Assembly: GCA_051888775.1 (NCBI GenBank)
Contig: JBJFCE010000051.1
Coordinates: 1 to 11,216 of the forward strand
DNA from: JBJFCE01 sp051888775
GTDB taxonomy: Bacteria; Bacillota; Clostridia; Lachnospirales; Lachnospiraceae
Direction of reading: 5' to 3'
DNA length: 11,216 nt
Under the pieces are notes generated by a model that was not told the DNA's origin, made no database searches, and saw only the letters and a list, made by a program, of their open reading frames with translations. The position numbers and the translations under genes are program-made. Every line of letters begins with the position of its first letter. The first letter of the stretch is position 1. This document shows, in pieces, positions 1 through 7,004 of the stretch.

Positions 1-90
1 GGATGGTACGGAATGGTCTCCTGTGTCCGCTACGCTTTTTCACGGAATGAGAATGTGCCGCCGGACACAGGAGACCATTCCGTACCATCC
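1..90. repeat. Perfect 29-bp inverted repeat with 32-nt spacer
   Basis: Positions 1-29 are the exact reverse complement of 62-90, with no mismatch; the spacer is 30-61. As RNA this would be a very stable long hairpin. No run of T follows either arm, so it is not a standard intrinsic terminator, although it lies about 39 nt downstream of the trmN6 stop codon and could still block or protect the 3' end of that transcript. The spacer contains an 8-nt copy (ACGGAATG, about 42-49) of a word in the left arm (8-15). Because the window starts at the first base of the left arm, the repeat may continue outside. It could be a small palindromic repeat element, an invertible segment, or a fold-back artefact at a contig end. 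No ORF lies in it. Confidence 0.9.
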
Positions 91-128
91 GGTTAGCCGG
101 TGAGTGAAGAAGCTGCAAACCTATCTGT

Positions 129-866
129 TCAATATCCGTAAATATCATAAATTTCATCGGTGTAAACACCGGGTTGTTTGTAAATGATCAGCGGTTTTTC
201 CACACTCATGCGGGGATTGCCGCCGCGCGTTCCCTCGATCAGTACCATATTCGGCTCTTTATCCGCAAAAGGATACACGAGCTGCATGCGCTTGGGCTCG
301 AGCTTATATGCGGACATCACACGGATGATCTCCGCCAGCCGGAACGGTCTGTGTACCATAAAAAAATGTCCGCCCGGTCTTAATACGGCTGCCGCCTGCG
401 ACACCACATCCTCCAGAGTGCATAATACCTCATGTCTGGCGATCGCTTTTGCATCCTCCGGATTCTGAAGACCGTGCTGTGCGATCATATACGGCGGATT
501 ACTCGTTACAACATCAAACGATGCTGCACCGAACAGCTCTCTGGCATGTTTGATATCCCCCTGTACGATACGGACTCTCTCCTGCAAATCATTAAGCAAC
601 ACGCTCCGATTTGCCATATCCGCACTTTCTTCCTGAATCTCAAGTCCGGTCAACTGCTTTGCCTGTGTCTTTCCGGCAAGCAGGATCGGGATAATCCCGG
701 TTCCCGTTCCGAGATCCAGTACGCACTCTCCCGGCTTCACCTTCGTAAAACCGGACAATAACACCGCATCCATACCGAAACAGAATTTCTCACTATTTTG
801 AATGATCCGGTAACCGTTTCGCTGCAGATCATCCAGTCTTTCATTTTCCTTCAGAATGATATCCAT
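129..866 (-). CDS. TrmN6/YabB-type tRNA1(Val) (adenine-N6)-methyltransferase
   Basis: This is a 245-aa class I SAM-dependent methyltransferase. The glycine-rich SAM loop DLGTGTG is at residues 51-57, an acidic residue follows beta-2 (GLEIQEE, about 74-80), and the catalytic NPPY motif of N6-adenine/N-methyltransferases is at 123-126. The N-terminal NSEKFCFGMDAVLLSGF stretch is typical of the TrmN6 (YfiC) / YabB family, whose E. coli member methylates A37 of tRNA1(Val). Length matches the family. It is the last visible gene of the ricT-holB block, 39 nt after ricT, as yabB follows yaaT in B. subtilis. The ATG at 866 has a weak GGGG-type ribosome site 8 nt upstream. Family assignment is firm; the exact tRNA substrate is inferred from homology. 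Confidence 0.9.
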   Translation of the reverse strand: MDIILKENERLDDLQRNGYRIIQNSEKFCFGMDAVLLSGFTKVKPGECVLDLGTGTGIIPILLAGKTQAKQLTGLEIQEESADMANRSVLLNDLQERVRIVQGDIKHARELFGAASFDVVTSNPPYMIAQHGLQNPEDAKAIARHEVLCTLEDVVSQAAAVLRPGGHFFMVHRPFRLAEIIRVMSAYKLEPKRMQLVYPFADKEPNMVLIEGTRGGNPRMSVEKPLIIYKQPGVYTDEIYDIYGY

Positions 867-905
867 CTCAGGATCCCCAATGCTCTCTCCCGGCTCTCAG
901 ACCGT

Positions 906-1823
906 TTAATTGTCTTCCAGCTTGGATTTTCCTTCGTGCTTTTCTTCTTTTTCCAGCTTCTCCAGCTCTTTTAATTCATCCGCATTGACATCCAGCTTTT
1001 CTTTTCTGTGGCGTTTCTTGAATCGGAGCTGCTCAACGCGATATTCTTTCAGTTCCTTTTCATCATCCACTTCCACCAAGACCTTTACCAGCTGGCGCAG
1101 AACATTGACGCTTGCGACCTCTCCTTTGAGTCCGTCATCCGTTGTGACATAATCTCCGACACCCGGAAGGCGGCGGTTTAACTCCTCATAGGTCTCTTCT
1201 TCGTTTTTCAGACAGCACATCAGTCTGCCACAGACTCCCGAAATCTTCGTCGGATTTAAGGACAGATTCTGTTCCTTTGCCATCTTAATGGAAACCGGCG
1301 CAAATTCGGACAGATAGGTGTGGCAGCAAAGTGCGCGCCCGCAGATACCGATGCCCCCGACGATCTTGGTCTCGTCACGGACTCCGATCTGGCGCAGCTC
1401 GATCCTCGTCTTAAATACACTGGCAAGATCCTTGACCAGCTCTCTGAAATCGATTCTGCCGTCCGCCGTAAAGTAAAACAATACTTTATTGTTATCAAAA
1501 GTATATTCCGCATCGATCAGCTTCATTTCCAACTTATGCTTCGCTATTTTTTCCAGACAGATCTGAAAAGCATCTTTTTCCTTCCGCCTGTTATTTGCTT
1601 CCTGTTCATCATCGCGTTCACTGGCAATACGCAGTACCGGCTTAAGCGGTTGGATAACCTTCTCATCCTCCACATCTTTGGGATCGCATACAACCGTTCC
1701 GTACTCCACGCCTCTGGCAGTCTCTACGATAACATGATCTCCTTTTTTAACCGGAAACTTCACCGGATCAAAATAATATATTTTCCCCGCCGTGCGGAAA
1801 CGTACTCCTATTACTCTTGTCAT
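906..1823 (-). CDS. ricT: RicT (YaaT), PSP1-domain Fe-S regulator of RNA processing
   Basis: The 305-aa product has the PSP1 fold and opens with a typical MTRVIGVRF start. Six cysteines occur in two CGRxxCC motifs (C161, C166, C167 and C198, C203, C204), the family's iron-sulfur ligand pattern. In B. subtilis RicT works with RicA and RicF as a cytoplasmic complex that affects mRNA processing by RNase Y, competence, sporulation and biofilm formation; neither partner is in this window. Residues from about 255 form a highly charged Lys/Glu-rich tail, probably helical or disordered. The gene lies 66 nt downstream of holB, the same holB-yaaT order as in B. subtilis. A GAGG ribosome site sits 10 nt before the ATG. 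Confidence 0.94.
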   Translation of the reverse strand: MTRVIGVRFRTAGKIYYFDPVKFPVKKGDHVIVETARGVEYGTVVCDPKDVEDEKVIQPLKPVLRIASERDDEQEANNRRKEKDAFQICLEKIAKHKLEMKLIDAEYTFDNNKVLFYFTADGRIDFRELVKDLASVFKTRIELRQIGVRDETKIVGGIGICGRALCCHTYLSEFAPVSIKMAKEQNLSLNPTKISGVCGRLMCCLKNEEETYEELNRRLPGVGDYVTTDDGLKGEVASVNVLRQLVKVLVEVDDEKELKEYRVEQLRFKKRHRKEKLDVNADELKELEKLEKEEKHEGKSKLEDN

Positions 1824-1843
1824 AATCTATCAACCTCAATTCC

Positions 1844-1870
1844 GGCACGAAACAAACCGTGCCTGTTTTT
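1844..1870 (+). terminator. Terminator-like hairpin, plus-strand orientation, in the holB-ricT gap
   Basis: GGCACG (1844-1849) pairs with CGTGCC (1858-1863) around an 8-nt loop, and a TGTTTTT tract follows on the plus strand. Read on the plus strand this is a small intrinsic-terminator shape, but no plus-strand gene is present. Read on the minus strand, in the direction of the operon, the hairpin has no T tract after it and lies about 20-40 nt before the ricT start, where it could affect mRNA processing or stability. The six-pair stem is visible; the function is inferred. Confidence 0.4.
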
Positions 1871-1889
1871 CTGCTCTGCATATGCAAAG

Positions 1890-2894
1890 CTACTGTTCCT
1901 TGATCGTCAGCAGCAGCATCTCCATGGTCAGATCAAAATTGACATTTGCCTTCAGTCTGGCTTTTGCCGTTTCGATCGCCCGGATGATATTTTCAATACC
2001 CTCGTAGGTACTTTTATCTGCCACTTTTCTAATATACTGTAACTCATCCTTAAAAATCAAGTGGTTTGCGTCATTCGTTGCCTTAAAGAGCAGAACATCG
2101 CGGTACCATACCGATATAATATCCAGATAATCGTCAATATTAAACTTGTATTCGCTGATTCGTTTAATGGCAGTCACGATCTCGCTGACATCCATTTCGG
2201 TAATATATTTTAGCAGTGCAACCGCATCCGCTTTGATATTGTCAAACTCCTCGCTCGTGGCAAGTGCCTTTGCCTTTCCGACATTTCCTCTCGCAAACGC
2301 AACACAAACATCCGCTTTGTAATCCGGTACCCGAAGGTCCTTCATCAGATAATTACGGATCTCTTCATCCGGTGCCGGCTTCATGCCCAGTACGACACAG
2401 CGGCTTAAGATCGTAGGCAGCATTGCCTCCAGATTGGTCGTCAGAATCATAATCACCGCATATGCGGGCGGTTCCTCCAGCGTCTTTAATAGGGCATTCT
2501 GTGCCTGCGGCGTCATCTTCTCGCCCTCATTTAAAATATAGATCTTATAAGGGCTGCTATATGGCTTAATGATAATATCCTGATTGATCTGCGTACGGAT
2601 ATCCTCCACACCGATCGTGTTCGGCTTCTCATGCGTCACACGGATGATATCCGGCTGATTGTCGGAAAGTGCCTGTTTACAGGAATGACATTCGTTACAC
2701 GGTTCGACCTGATCCGGATCCTGTGCCCGTCTCTCGCACTGCAGTGCCATCGCAAATACACGCGCAATAAATTCTTTGCCGCTGCTTCGCTCGCCGTGAA
2801 TGATATACGCATGAGAGATTTTCCCTGTTTTCACCGCATTTTTCAAATGCTCCTTCATCTGCTCCTGACCGATAATATCCCGAAATGCTGCCAT
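1890..2894 (-). CDS. holB: DNA polymerase III delta-prime (clamp loader) subunit
   Basis: The product (334 aa from this start) is an AAA+ clamp-loader subunit that helps load the beta clamp at replication primer sites. Visible features are the FRDIIGQEQ N-terminus, a P-loop-like GERSSGKE at residues 34-41, a four-cysteine zinc module (C53, C66, C69, C72), TPQAQNALLKTLEEPP at 128-143, and the SRC motif at about 164-166. The P-loop ends in GKE instead of GK(S/T), and the Walker B region is LNEGEK instead of a DE-type motif, so ATP hydrolysis is unlikely, as is usual for delta-prime. I chose ATG 2894 over ATG 2900: AGGAGG at 2902-2907 is 7 nt from 2894 but only 1 nt from 2900. It follows yaaR by about 27 nt. 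Confidence 0.93.
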   Translation of the reverse strand: MAAFRDIIGQEQMKEHLKNAVKTGKISHAYIIHGERSSGKEFIARVFAMALQCERRAQDPDQVEPCNECHSCKQALSDNQPDIIRVTHEKPNTIGVEDIRTQINQDIIIKPYSSPYKIYILNEGEKMTPQAQNALLKTLEEPPAYAVIMILTTNLEAMLPTILSRCVVLGMKPAPDEEIRNYLMKDLRVPDYKADVCVAFARGNVGKAKALATSEEFDNIKADAVALLKYITEMDVSEIVTAIKRISEYKFNIDDYLDIISVWYRDVLLFKATNDANHLIFKDELQYIRKVADKSTYEGIENIIRAIETAKARLKANVNFDLTMEMLLLTIKEQ

Positions 2895-2901
2895 ATACAT
2901 C

Positions 2902-2907
2902 CCTCCT
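2902..2907 (-). promoter_or_regulatory. Ribosome binding site deciding the holB start
   Basis: AGGAGG, a perfect Shine-Dalgarno core, lies 7 nt before the second in-frame ATG (2894) and only 1 nt before the first (2900). Normal spacing therefore supports the shorter protein beginning MAAFRDIIGQ. Confidence 0.7.
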
Positions 2908-2921
2908 TTACCCTACAAATA

Positions 2922-3362
2922 CTACATAAAAATATCCAATAAAAGTCCCCGTATCTCACCGATCTTGCCAAGAATGGCCAGATGGTCCTTTTCTTCTTTG
3001 ACAAGCTCCTCTGCCAGCTGGTCCAGCGTTTCATCCACCAGACGGATGATGCCGTATACACGGTGCCGTCCACGCCTGTCCAGAAAGTTCTCTCTGGAAA
3101 ATTTATGAGAACGGTTTACGACCTCATTTAAAAACTCCTTGATCAATGCACGATACCGCTTCATGTCACGGATATCCATTTTCTTGGAGATCTTCTTCCC
3201 CTGCATCGTGATGTCCTCCATCAGCAGGTTCAGACGGTTTTGTAAATCAGCTTCCTCGATGCGGCTCGACAGCATGAACTTAAATGCCTCATCTGTCTGC
3301 TGTACCTGAGAAGTCTGCTGTACCTCCTGCGGCGGAGTTACCTGATTGACTTTGATATCCAA
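2922..3362 (-). CDS. yaaR: YaaR family (DUF327) protein, TTG start
   Basis: This small cytoplasmic protein of unknown function is conserved next to holB in many Firmicutes. The open frame runs further upstream, to an ATG at 3428, but that would overlap the preceding kinase-like gene by 62 nt and add a 22-residue stretch that does not look like the family. A TTG at 3362 gives MDIKVNQV... and 146 aa, the length I recall for B. subtilis YaaR, and AAGGGG (3370-3375) sits 7 nt upstream, overlapping the stop codon region of the previous gene. The protein is mostly charged helices (residues about 25-140) with no membrane segment or catalytic motif. The neighbourhood suggests a link to replication or DNA metabolism, but no activity can be read from the sequence. 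Confidence 0.85.
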   Translation of the reverse strand: MDIKVNQVTPPQEVQQTSQVQQTDEAFKFMLSSRIEEADLQNRLNLLMEDITMQGKKISKKMDIRDMKRYRALIKEFLNEVVNRSHKFSRENFLDRRGRHRVYGIIRLVDETLDQLAEELVKEEKDHLAILGKIGEIRGLLLDIFM

Positions 3363-3366
3363 AGAA

Positions 3367-3957
3367 TCACCCCTTTTGCTCCATGATCCATGTCCTGATC
3401 TCCTGTATACAAGCCGAGAGATCGTCATTATGAAACCGTTTCGAAAGTCTGAGTTCCGCTAATTTTTCTTCGGAAAAATCAGCCGCATCTGCCAGAAATC
3501 TTCGGCACATTTCTTCGTACTTTGGCTGATCCTGTGCCTTCTCCCGATCCAGCGCACGCTGTAAACGCACGCCGTCATCCAACTCGATGTAGATCGGTAA
3601 TACCCGTTCCTCTCCAAAATAATCCCGTATTTTCAAAAACGCCTCCGGCGTACCGATCACAAGATAATCCTGCTTTTCAAGATCGATCTGGTCATCTGCT
3701 GCGGTAAAATATTTCCAGTCACCGTGACAGGTATGGTATACCCGAAGCTCAATAATACGGTTCTGCTCCTGCATGGTGCGTACACCCGCTTCATCCGTAA
3801 AAAAGTACTCCACGCCGTTTTTTTCTCCTTCACGGATCGGACGGGTCGTATACGGTACAATCTGCTTTAATCCAAGTGCCGCATCCGACAAGAGGGCTTT
3901 AAATATTGTGTCCTTTCCCGATGAACTTTTCCCCATCAGATAGAAAATTTTCCCCAT
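3367..3957 (-). CDS. Divergent guanylate-kinase-like P-loop protein
   Basis: Numbering here is from the upstream ATG at 3969 (200 aa). The P-loop is GKSSSGKD (13-20), ending in Asp where Gmk has Ser/Thr. The GMP-binding loop TTRPIREGEKNGVEYFF (41-57) is very well kept. The next Gmk segment, normally like E-W-A-x-V-H-G-N-Y-Y-G-T, is IELRVYHTCHGDWKYFT (73-89), clearly changed. The lid region keeps arginines (R140-D141-R142). It may phosphorylate GMP poorly, another nucleotide, or act as a paralogue beside a standard Gmk elsewhere in the genome. I chose ATG 3957 (196 aa, MGKIFYLMGK) because GGAG (3964-3967) is 6 nt upstream, while ATG 3969 has no clear ribosome site. It occupies the place of tmk before yaaR-holB. 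Confidence 0.82.
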   Translation of the reverse strand: MGKIFYLMGKSSSGKDTIFKALLSDAALGLKQIVPYTTRPIREGEKNGVEYFFTDEAGVRTMQEQNRIIELRVYHTCHGDWKYFTAADDQIDLEKQDYLVIGTPEAFLKIRDYFGEERVLPIYIELDDGVRLQRALDREKAQDQPKYEEMCRRFLADAADFSEEKLAELRLSKRFHNDDLSACIQEIRTWIMEQKG

Positions 3958-4000
3958 AACATTCTCCATATGCAGGCTTTGTCAAGACTGCATGCTCATG

Positions 4001-4029
4001 ATATTATGATCGGCAAACTGCCGTATCAA
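4001..4029 (-). promoter_or_regulatory. Candidate internal promoter for the gmk-like/yaaR/holB block
   Basis: On the minus strand TTGATA (4024-4029) is followed after 17 nt by TAATAT (4001-4006), a reasonable sigma-A-type promoter; CATAAT overlapping it is an alternative -10 with shorter spacing. The spacer holds a small dyad, CGGCA-GTT-TGCCG (4011-4023), which could be an operator or a weak hairpin after glpK. It starts directly after the glpK stop codon. The motif match is visible; activity is inferred. Confidence 0.4.
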
Positions 4030-4030
4030 A

Positions 4031-5527
4031 TTAATCCTCCTGCGTATAAGCAAGCGCACATCGTACGGCACGCTTCCAGCCCTTCAAATGCGTCTCTCTT
4101 TCTTCCGTCTGCATTGACGGCTGAAAAATCTGTGCTTTCTGCCAGTTAGTTTTAATATCATCCAGATCACTCCAAAAACCGACTGCGATTCCGGCAAGGT
4201 ATGCCGCTCCGAGCGCTGTCGTCTCAATGCATGCCGGACGGATTACCTCTGCGTCAAGAATATCTGCCTGAAACTGCATAAGGAAATTATTGCTGCTTGC
4301 GCCTCCGTCCACACGGAGCTTCCGCAGCTTTGTTCCCGCATCCTTTTCCATGGCTTCGAGCACTTCCGCAGTCTGATAAGCAAGTGACTCCAATGTCGCA
4401 CGGATCAGATGCTCTCTCTTGGCGCCCCTGGTCAGCCCTACGATCATCCCTCTGGCATACGGATTCCAGTACGGTGCGCCCATTCCGGTAAACGCCGGTA
4501 CTACATAGACACCGTTCGTATCCGCTACGGAACATGCCGCTGCCTCTGTCTCCGACGCACTGCGGATCAGCTGTAACTCATCGCGCAGCCATTGTACTGC
4601 CGCACCTGCCACAAACACGCTGCCTTCCAGTGCGTACTGGACCTGATCTCCCGTACCGGCTGCAATGGTCGTCAACAGCCCGTTTGCGGAACGGATCGCT
4701 TCCGTTCCCGTATTCATCAATAAAAAACATCCCGTTCCATATGTATTCTTTACATCCCCGGATTCAAAACAGCACTGCCCGAAAAGTGCCGCCTGTTGAT
4801 CTCCGGCAGCCCCCGCGATCGGAATGCTGCCACCGATCAGCGTCTCCTCGGAATATCCGTAAATACTGCTGGAAGGCTTTACCTCAGGCAGCATACACCT
4901 CGGAATCCCAAACAGCTTCAGGATCTCATCATCCCATGTTAACGTATGAATATTAAAAAGCATGGTCCGGGAAGCATTGGTATAATCCGTCACATAGGTT
5001 TTTCCTTTTGTCAGCTGGTAGATCAGCCACGTATCCACTGTCCCGAACAGCAGCTCGCCGCGCTCGGCACGCTCTTTTGCACCGGGAACATTTTGCAGGA
5101 TCCATTCGATCTTACTTCCCGAAAAATACGCATCAGGGATCAGTCCTGTTTTCTCTTGAATCATCTGTCCGTAACCCGATGCGATCAGTTCCTCAATCCG
5201 CTTCGCTGTTCTGCGGCACTGCCATACGATCGCATTATAGATTGGTTTTCCGGTTGCTTTTTCCCATACGATCGTTGTTTCCCGCTGATTGGTGATCCCG
5301 ATCGCCGCAACTTCATCCACGCCCGCGCCGATTTTTCCGAGCGCTTCGACCGCTACGGACAGCTGTGAGGACCAGATCTCCATCGGATCATGCTCCACCC
5401 AGCCGGGCTGCGGATAGATCTGTGTAAATTCACGCTGTGCCACAGAACACATCGTACCTTTTTTGTCAAAAAGGATACAACGGGAGCTGGTCGTTCCCTG
5501 ATCCAATGCCATTACATATTTTTTCAT
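4031..5527 (-). CDS. glpK: Glycerol kinase
   Basis: The 498-aa FGGY-family kinase phosphorylates glycerol with ATP to sn-glycerol 3-phosphate. The N-terminal phosphate loop is ALDQGTTSSR (7-16), followed by glycerol-site segments TNQRET (79-84) and WQCRR (102-106), the FGGY signature region YFSGSKIEWIL (134-144), AGDQQAALFGQ (241-251), NTYGTG, and the C-terminal DGGASSN and ETTALGAAYLAG motifs. The length is full. Firmicute GlpK enzymes controlled by the PTS carry a histidine near residue 230 that HPr phosphorylates; here that loop reads YGYSEETLIGG (223-233) with no histidine, so this activation route is probably absent. It lies 30 nt after pyk with AAGGGGAAGG before the ATG. No glpF or glpD is adjacent, so glycerol uptake is encoded elsewhere. 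Confidence 0.97.
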   Translation of the reverse strand: MKKYVMALDQGTTSSRCILFDKKGTMCSVAQREFTQIYPQPGWVEHDPMEIWSSQLSVAVEALGKIGAGVDEVAAIGITNQRETTIVWEKATGKPIYNAIVWQCRRTAKRIEELIASGYGQMIQEKTGLIPDAYFSGSKIEWILQNVPGAKERAERGELLFGTVDTWLIYQLTKGKTYVTDYTNASRTMLFNIHTLTWDDEILKLFGIPRCMLPEVKPSSSIYGYSEETLIGGSIPIAGAAGDQQAALFGQCCFESGDVKNTYGTGCFLLMNTGTEAIRSANGLLTTIAAGTGDQVQYALEGSVFVAGAAVQWLRDELQLIRSASETEAAACSVADTNGVYVVPAFTGMGAPYWNPYARGMIVGLTRGAKREHLIRATLESLAYQTAEVLEAMEKDAGTKLRKLRVDGGASSNNFLMQFQADILDAEVIRPACIETTALGAAYLAGIAVGFWSDLDDIKTNWQKAQIFQPSMQTEERETHLKGWKRAVRCALAYTQED

Positions 5528-5557
5528 GCAGTATACCTTCCCCTTATGTTACGTCTC

Positions 5558-6973
5558 TTATTCCACTTCAACGACACGGATCATATTCGTTCTTCCGGAA
5601 ATACCGAGCGGTACTCCCGCCGTCAGGACAACCGTATCTCCGCTTTCTACCAGTCCATGCTCTTTTGCGGTTGCCACCGCTTTATCAAACAATGCATTGG
5701 TCGTCTCCTGCTCCTCGATCCGAAGCGGGATCACGCCCCATAAAACGTTTAACTGTCTCCATACACGCTGATTGACAGTACATCCGATGATCGGACAGCT
5801 TGGTTTATATCTGGAAATCATGCCTGCCGTAAAACCGGACATGGTGACCGTGATAATTGCTTTTGCCTTCAGATCCATTGCAGTGGTACAGCATGCATGG
5901 GAAATCGCAGTCGTAATATCCGTCTCACCGTTATTCTGCATCCGCTGCATACGCCCTTTATAATCAATATCCTTTTCCGCACGCTCTGCAATTCTTGCCA
6001 TGGTCTCCACCGCCTGAACCGGATACTGACCTGCAGCACTTTCACCGGAAAGCATGATCGCAGTCGTTCCGTCATAAATCGCATTGGCAACATCCGTAAC
6101 CTCCGCTCTGGTCGGTCTCGGATTGTGGATCATGGACTCTAACATCTGTGTTGCAGTCACAACGATCTTACCCTGAGCAATGGCTTTTTTGATCATTTCT
6201 TTCTGTAATACGGGCACTTCCTCCATTGCCACCTCAACGCCCATATCTCCGCGGGCAACCATGATACCGTCGGATACCGAGATAATGCCGTCAATATCTT
6301 CGATTCCCTGTGTACTTTCGATCTTTGCAATGATCTTCATATGGCTTTCATGGTCCTTTAAGATTCTGCGAAGCTCCAGTACATCCTCCTTGCATCTGAC
6401 AAAAGAAGCTGCCAGATAGTCATAACCGTTCTCGATGCCGAACAGGATATCACTCTTATCGACTTCGTTAATATAGGGCATGGAAAGCACCGCACCCGGT
6501 ACATTGACACCTTTATGATTGCTGATCTTTCCGCCGTTGATAACGGTGCAGCGAATCTCTGTTTCCGTGATCTCATCCACCTTTAAAGCGATCAGACCGT
6601 CATCGATCAGAATATGCATTCCTTCTTTTACATCATGAATCAACCCTTTATATGTGATGGAAACCTTTTCATTGGTACCGAGCATTTCTTCTGTTGTCAG
6701 TACAAATTTCTGTCCCGCAACAAGCTCTGTCTTGCCGTCTTCAATATCACGCAGGCGGATTTCGGGACCCTTTGTATCAATCATCGTTGCGATCGGAAGT
6801 CCTAACTGCGCCGCAACTTTTCTGACACGCTCCAATTTGATCTTCTGCTCCTCCTGTGTGCCGTGGGAAAAATTAAATCTCGCCATGTTCATGCCGGCTT
6901 TCATCAATTCCGCAAGTGTCTCCTCATTTTCACTTGCAGGTCCGATGGTACAGATAATCTTTGTTTTTCTCAT
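5558..6973 (-). CDS. pyk: Pyruvate kinase
   Basis: The 471-aa enzyme converts phosphoenolpyruvate and ADP to pyruvate and ATP, the last step of glycolysis. Visible motifs are KTKIICTIGPAS (3-14), ARFNFSHG (31-38), DTKGPEIR (66-73), catalytic-lysine segment IIAKIES (K217, 214-220), metal ligand region ARGDMGVE (240-247), and TATQMLESM plus PTRAEVTDVANA (273-298). The Glu in GPEIR (E71) marks the K+-dependent type; K+-independent enzymes have Lys there. The protein ends after the allosteric C domain and lacks the extra PEP-utiliser-like domain of the longer Bacillus form. GGAGG 8 nt before the ATG gives a strong ribosome site. Only 31 nt separate it from the upstream decarboxylase gene, so it is probably cotranscribed. 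Confidence 0.97.
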   Translation of the reverse strand: MRKTKIICTIGPASENEETLAELMKAGMNMARFNFSHGTQEEQKIKLERVRKVAAQLGLPIATMIDTKGPEIRLRDIEDGKTELVAGQKFVLTTEEMLGTNEKVSITYKGLIHDVKEGMHILIDDGLIALKVDEITETEIRCTVINGGKISNHKGVNVPGAVLSMPYINEVDKSDILFGIENGYDYLAASFVRCKEDVLELRRILKDHESHMKIIAKIESTQGIEDIDGIISVSDGIMVARGDMGVEVAMEEVPVLQKEMIKKAIAQGKIVVTATQMLESMIHNPRPTRAEVTDVANAIYDGTTAIMLSGESAAGQYPVQAVETMARIAERAEKDIDYKGRMQRMQNNGETDITTAISHACCTTAMDLKAKAIITVTMSGFTAGMISRYKPSCPIIGCTVNQRVWRQLNVLWGVIPLRIEEQETTNALFDKAVATAKEHGLVESGDTVVLTAGVPLGISGRTNMIRVVEVE

Positions 6974-7004
6974 GCCTTATGCCTCCACATTTGCTGCTGT
7001 TCTT

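Noticed and set aside
1..90. Inverted repeat as a CRISPR unit or a standard intrinsic terminator
   Set aside because: There is a single pair of arms with no repeat-spacer series, and no T tract follows either arm.
1320..2042. Plus-strand open frame of 240 codons
   Set aside because: It is a shadow opposite ricT and holB, with no homology features or ribosome site.
3363..3428. Upstream extension of yaaR to ATG 3428
   Set aside because: It overlaps the 3' end of the Gmk-like gene and gives a family-atypical N-terminus; the TTG at 3362 has better spacing to a ribosome site and gives the usual length.
4011..4023. CGGCA/TGCCG dyad as a glpK terminator
   Set aside because: The stem is only 5 bp and the following minus-strand sequence is not T-rich; it fits better as a dyad within a promoter spacer.
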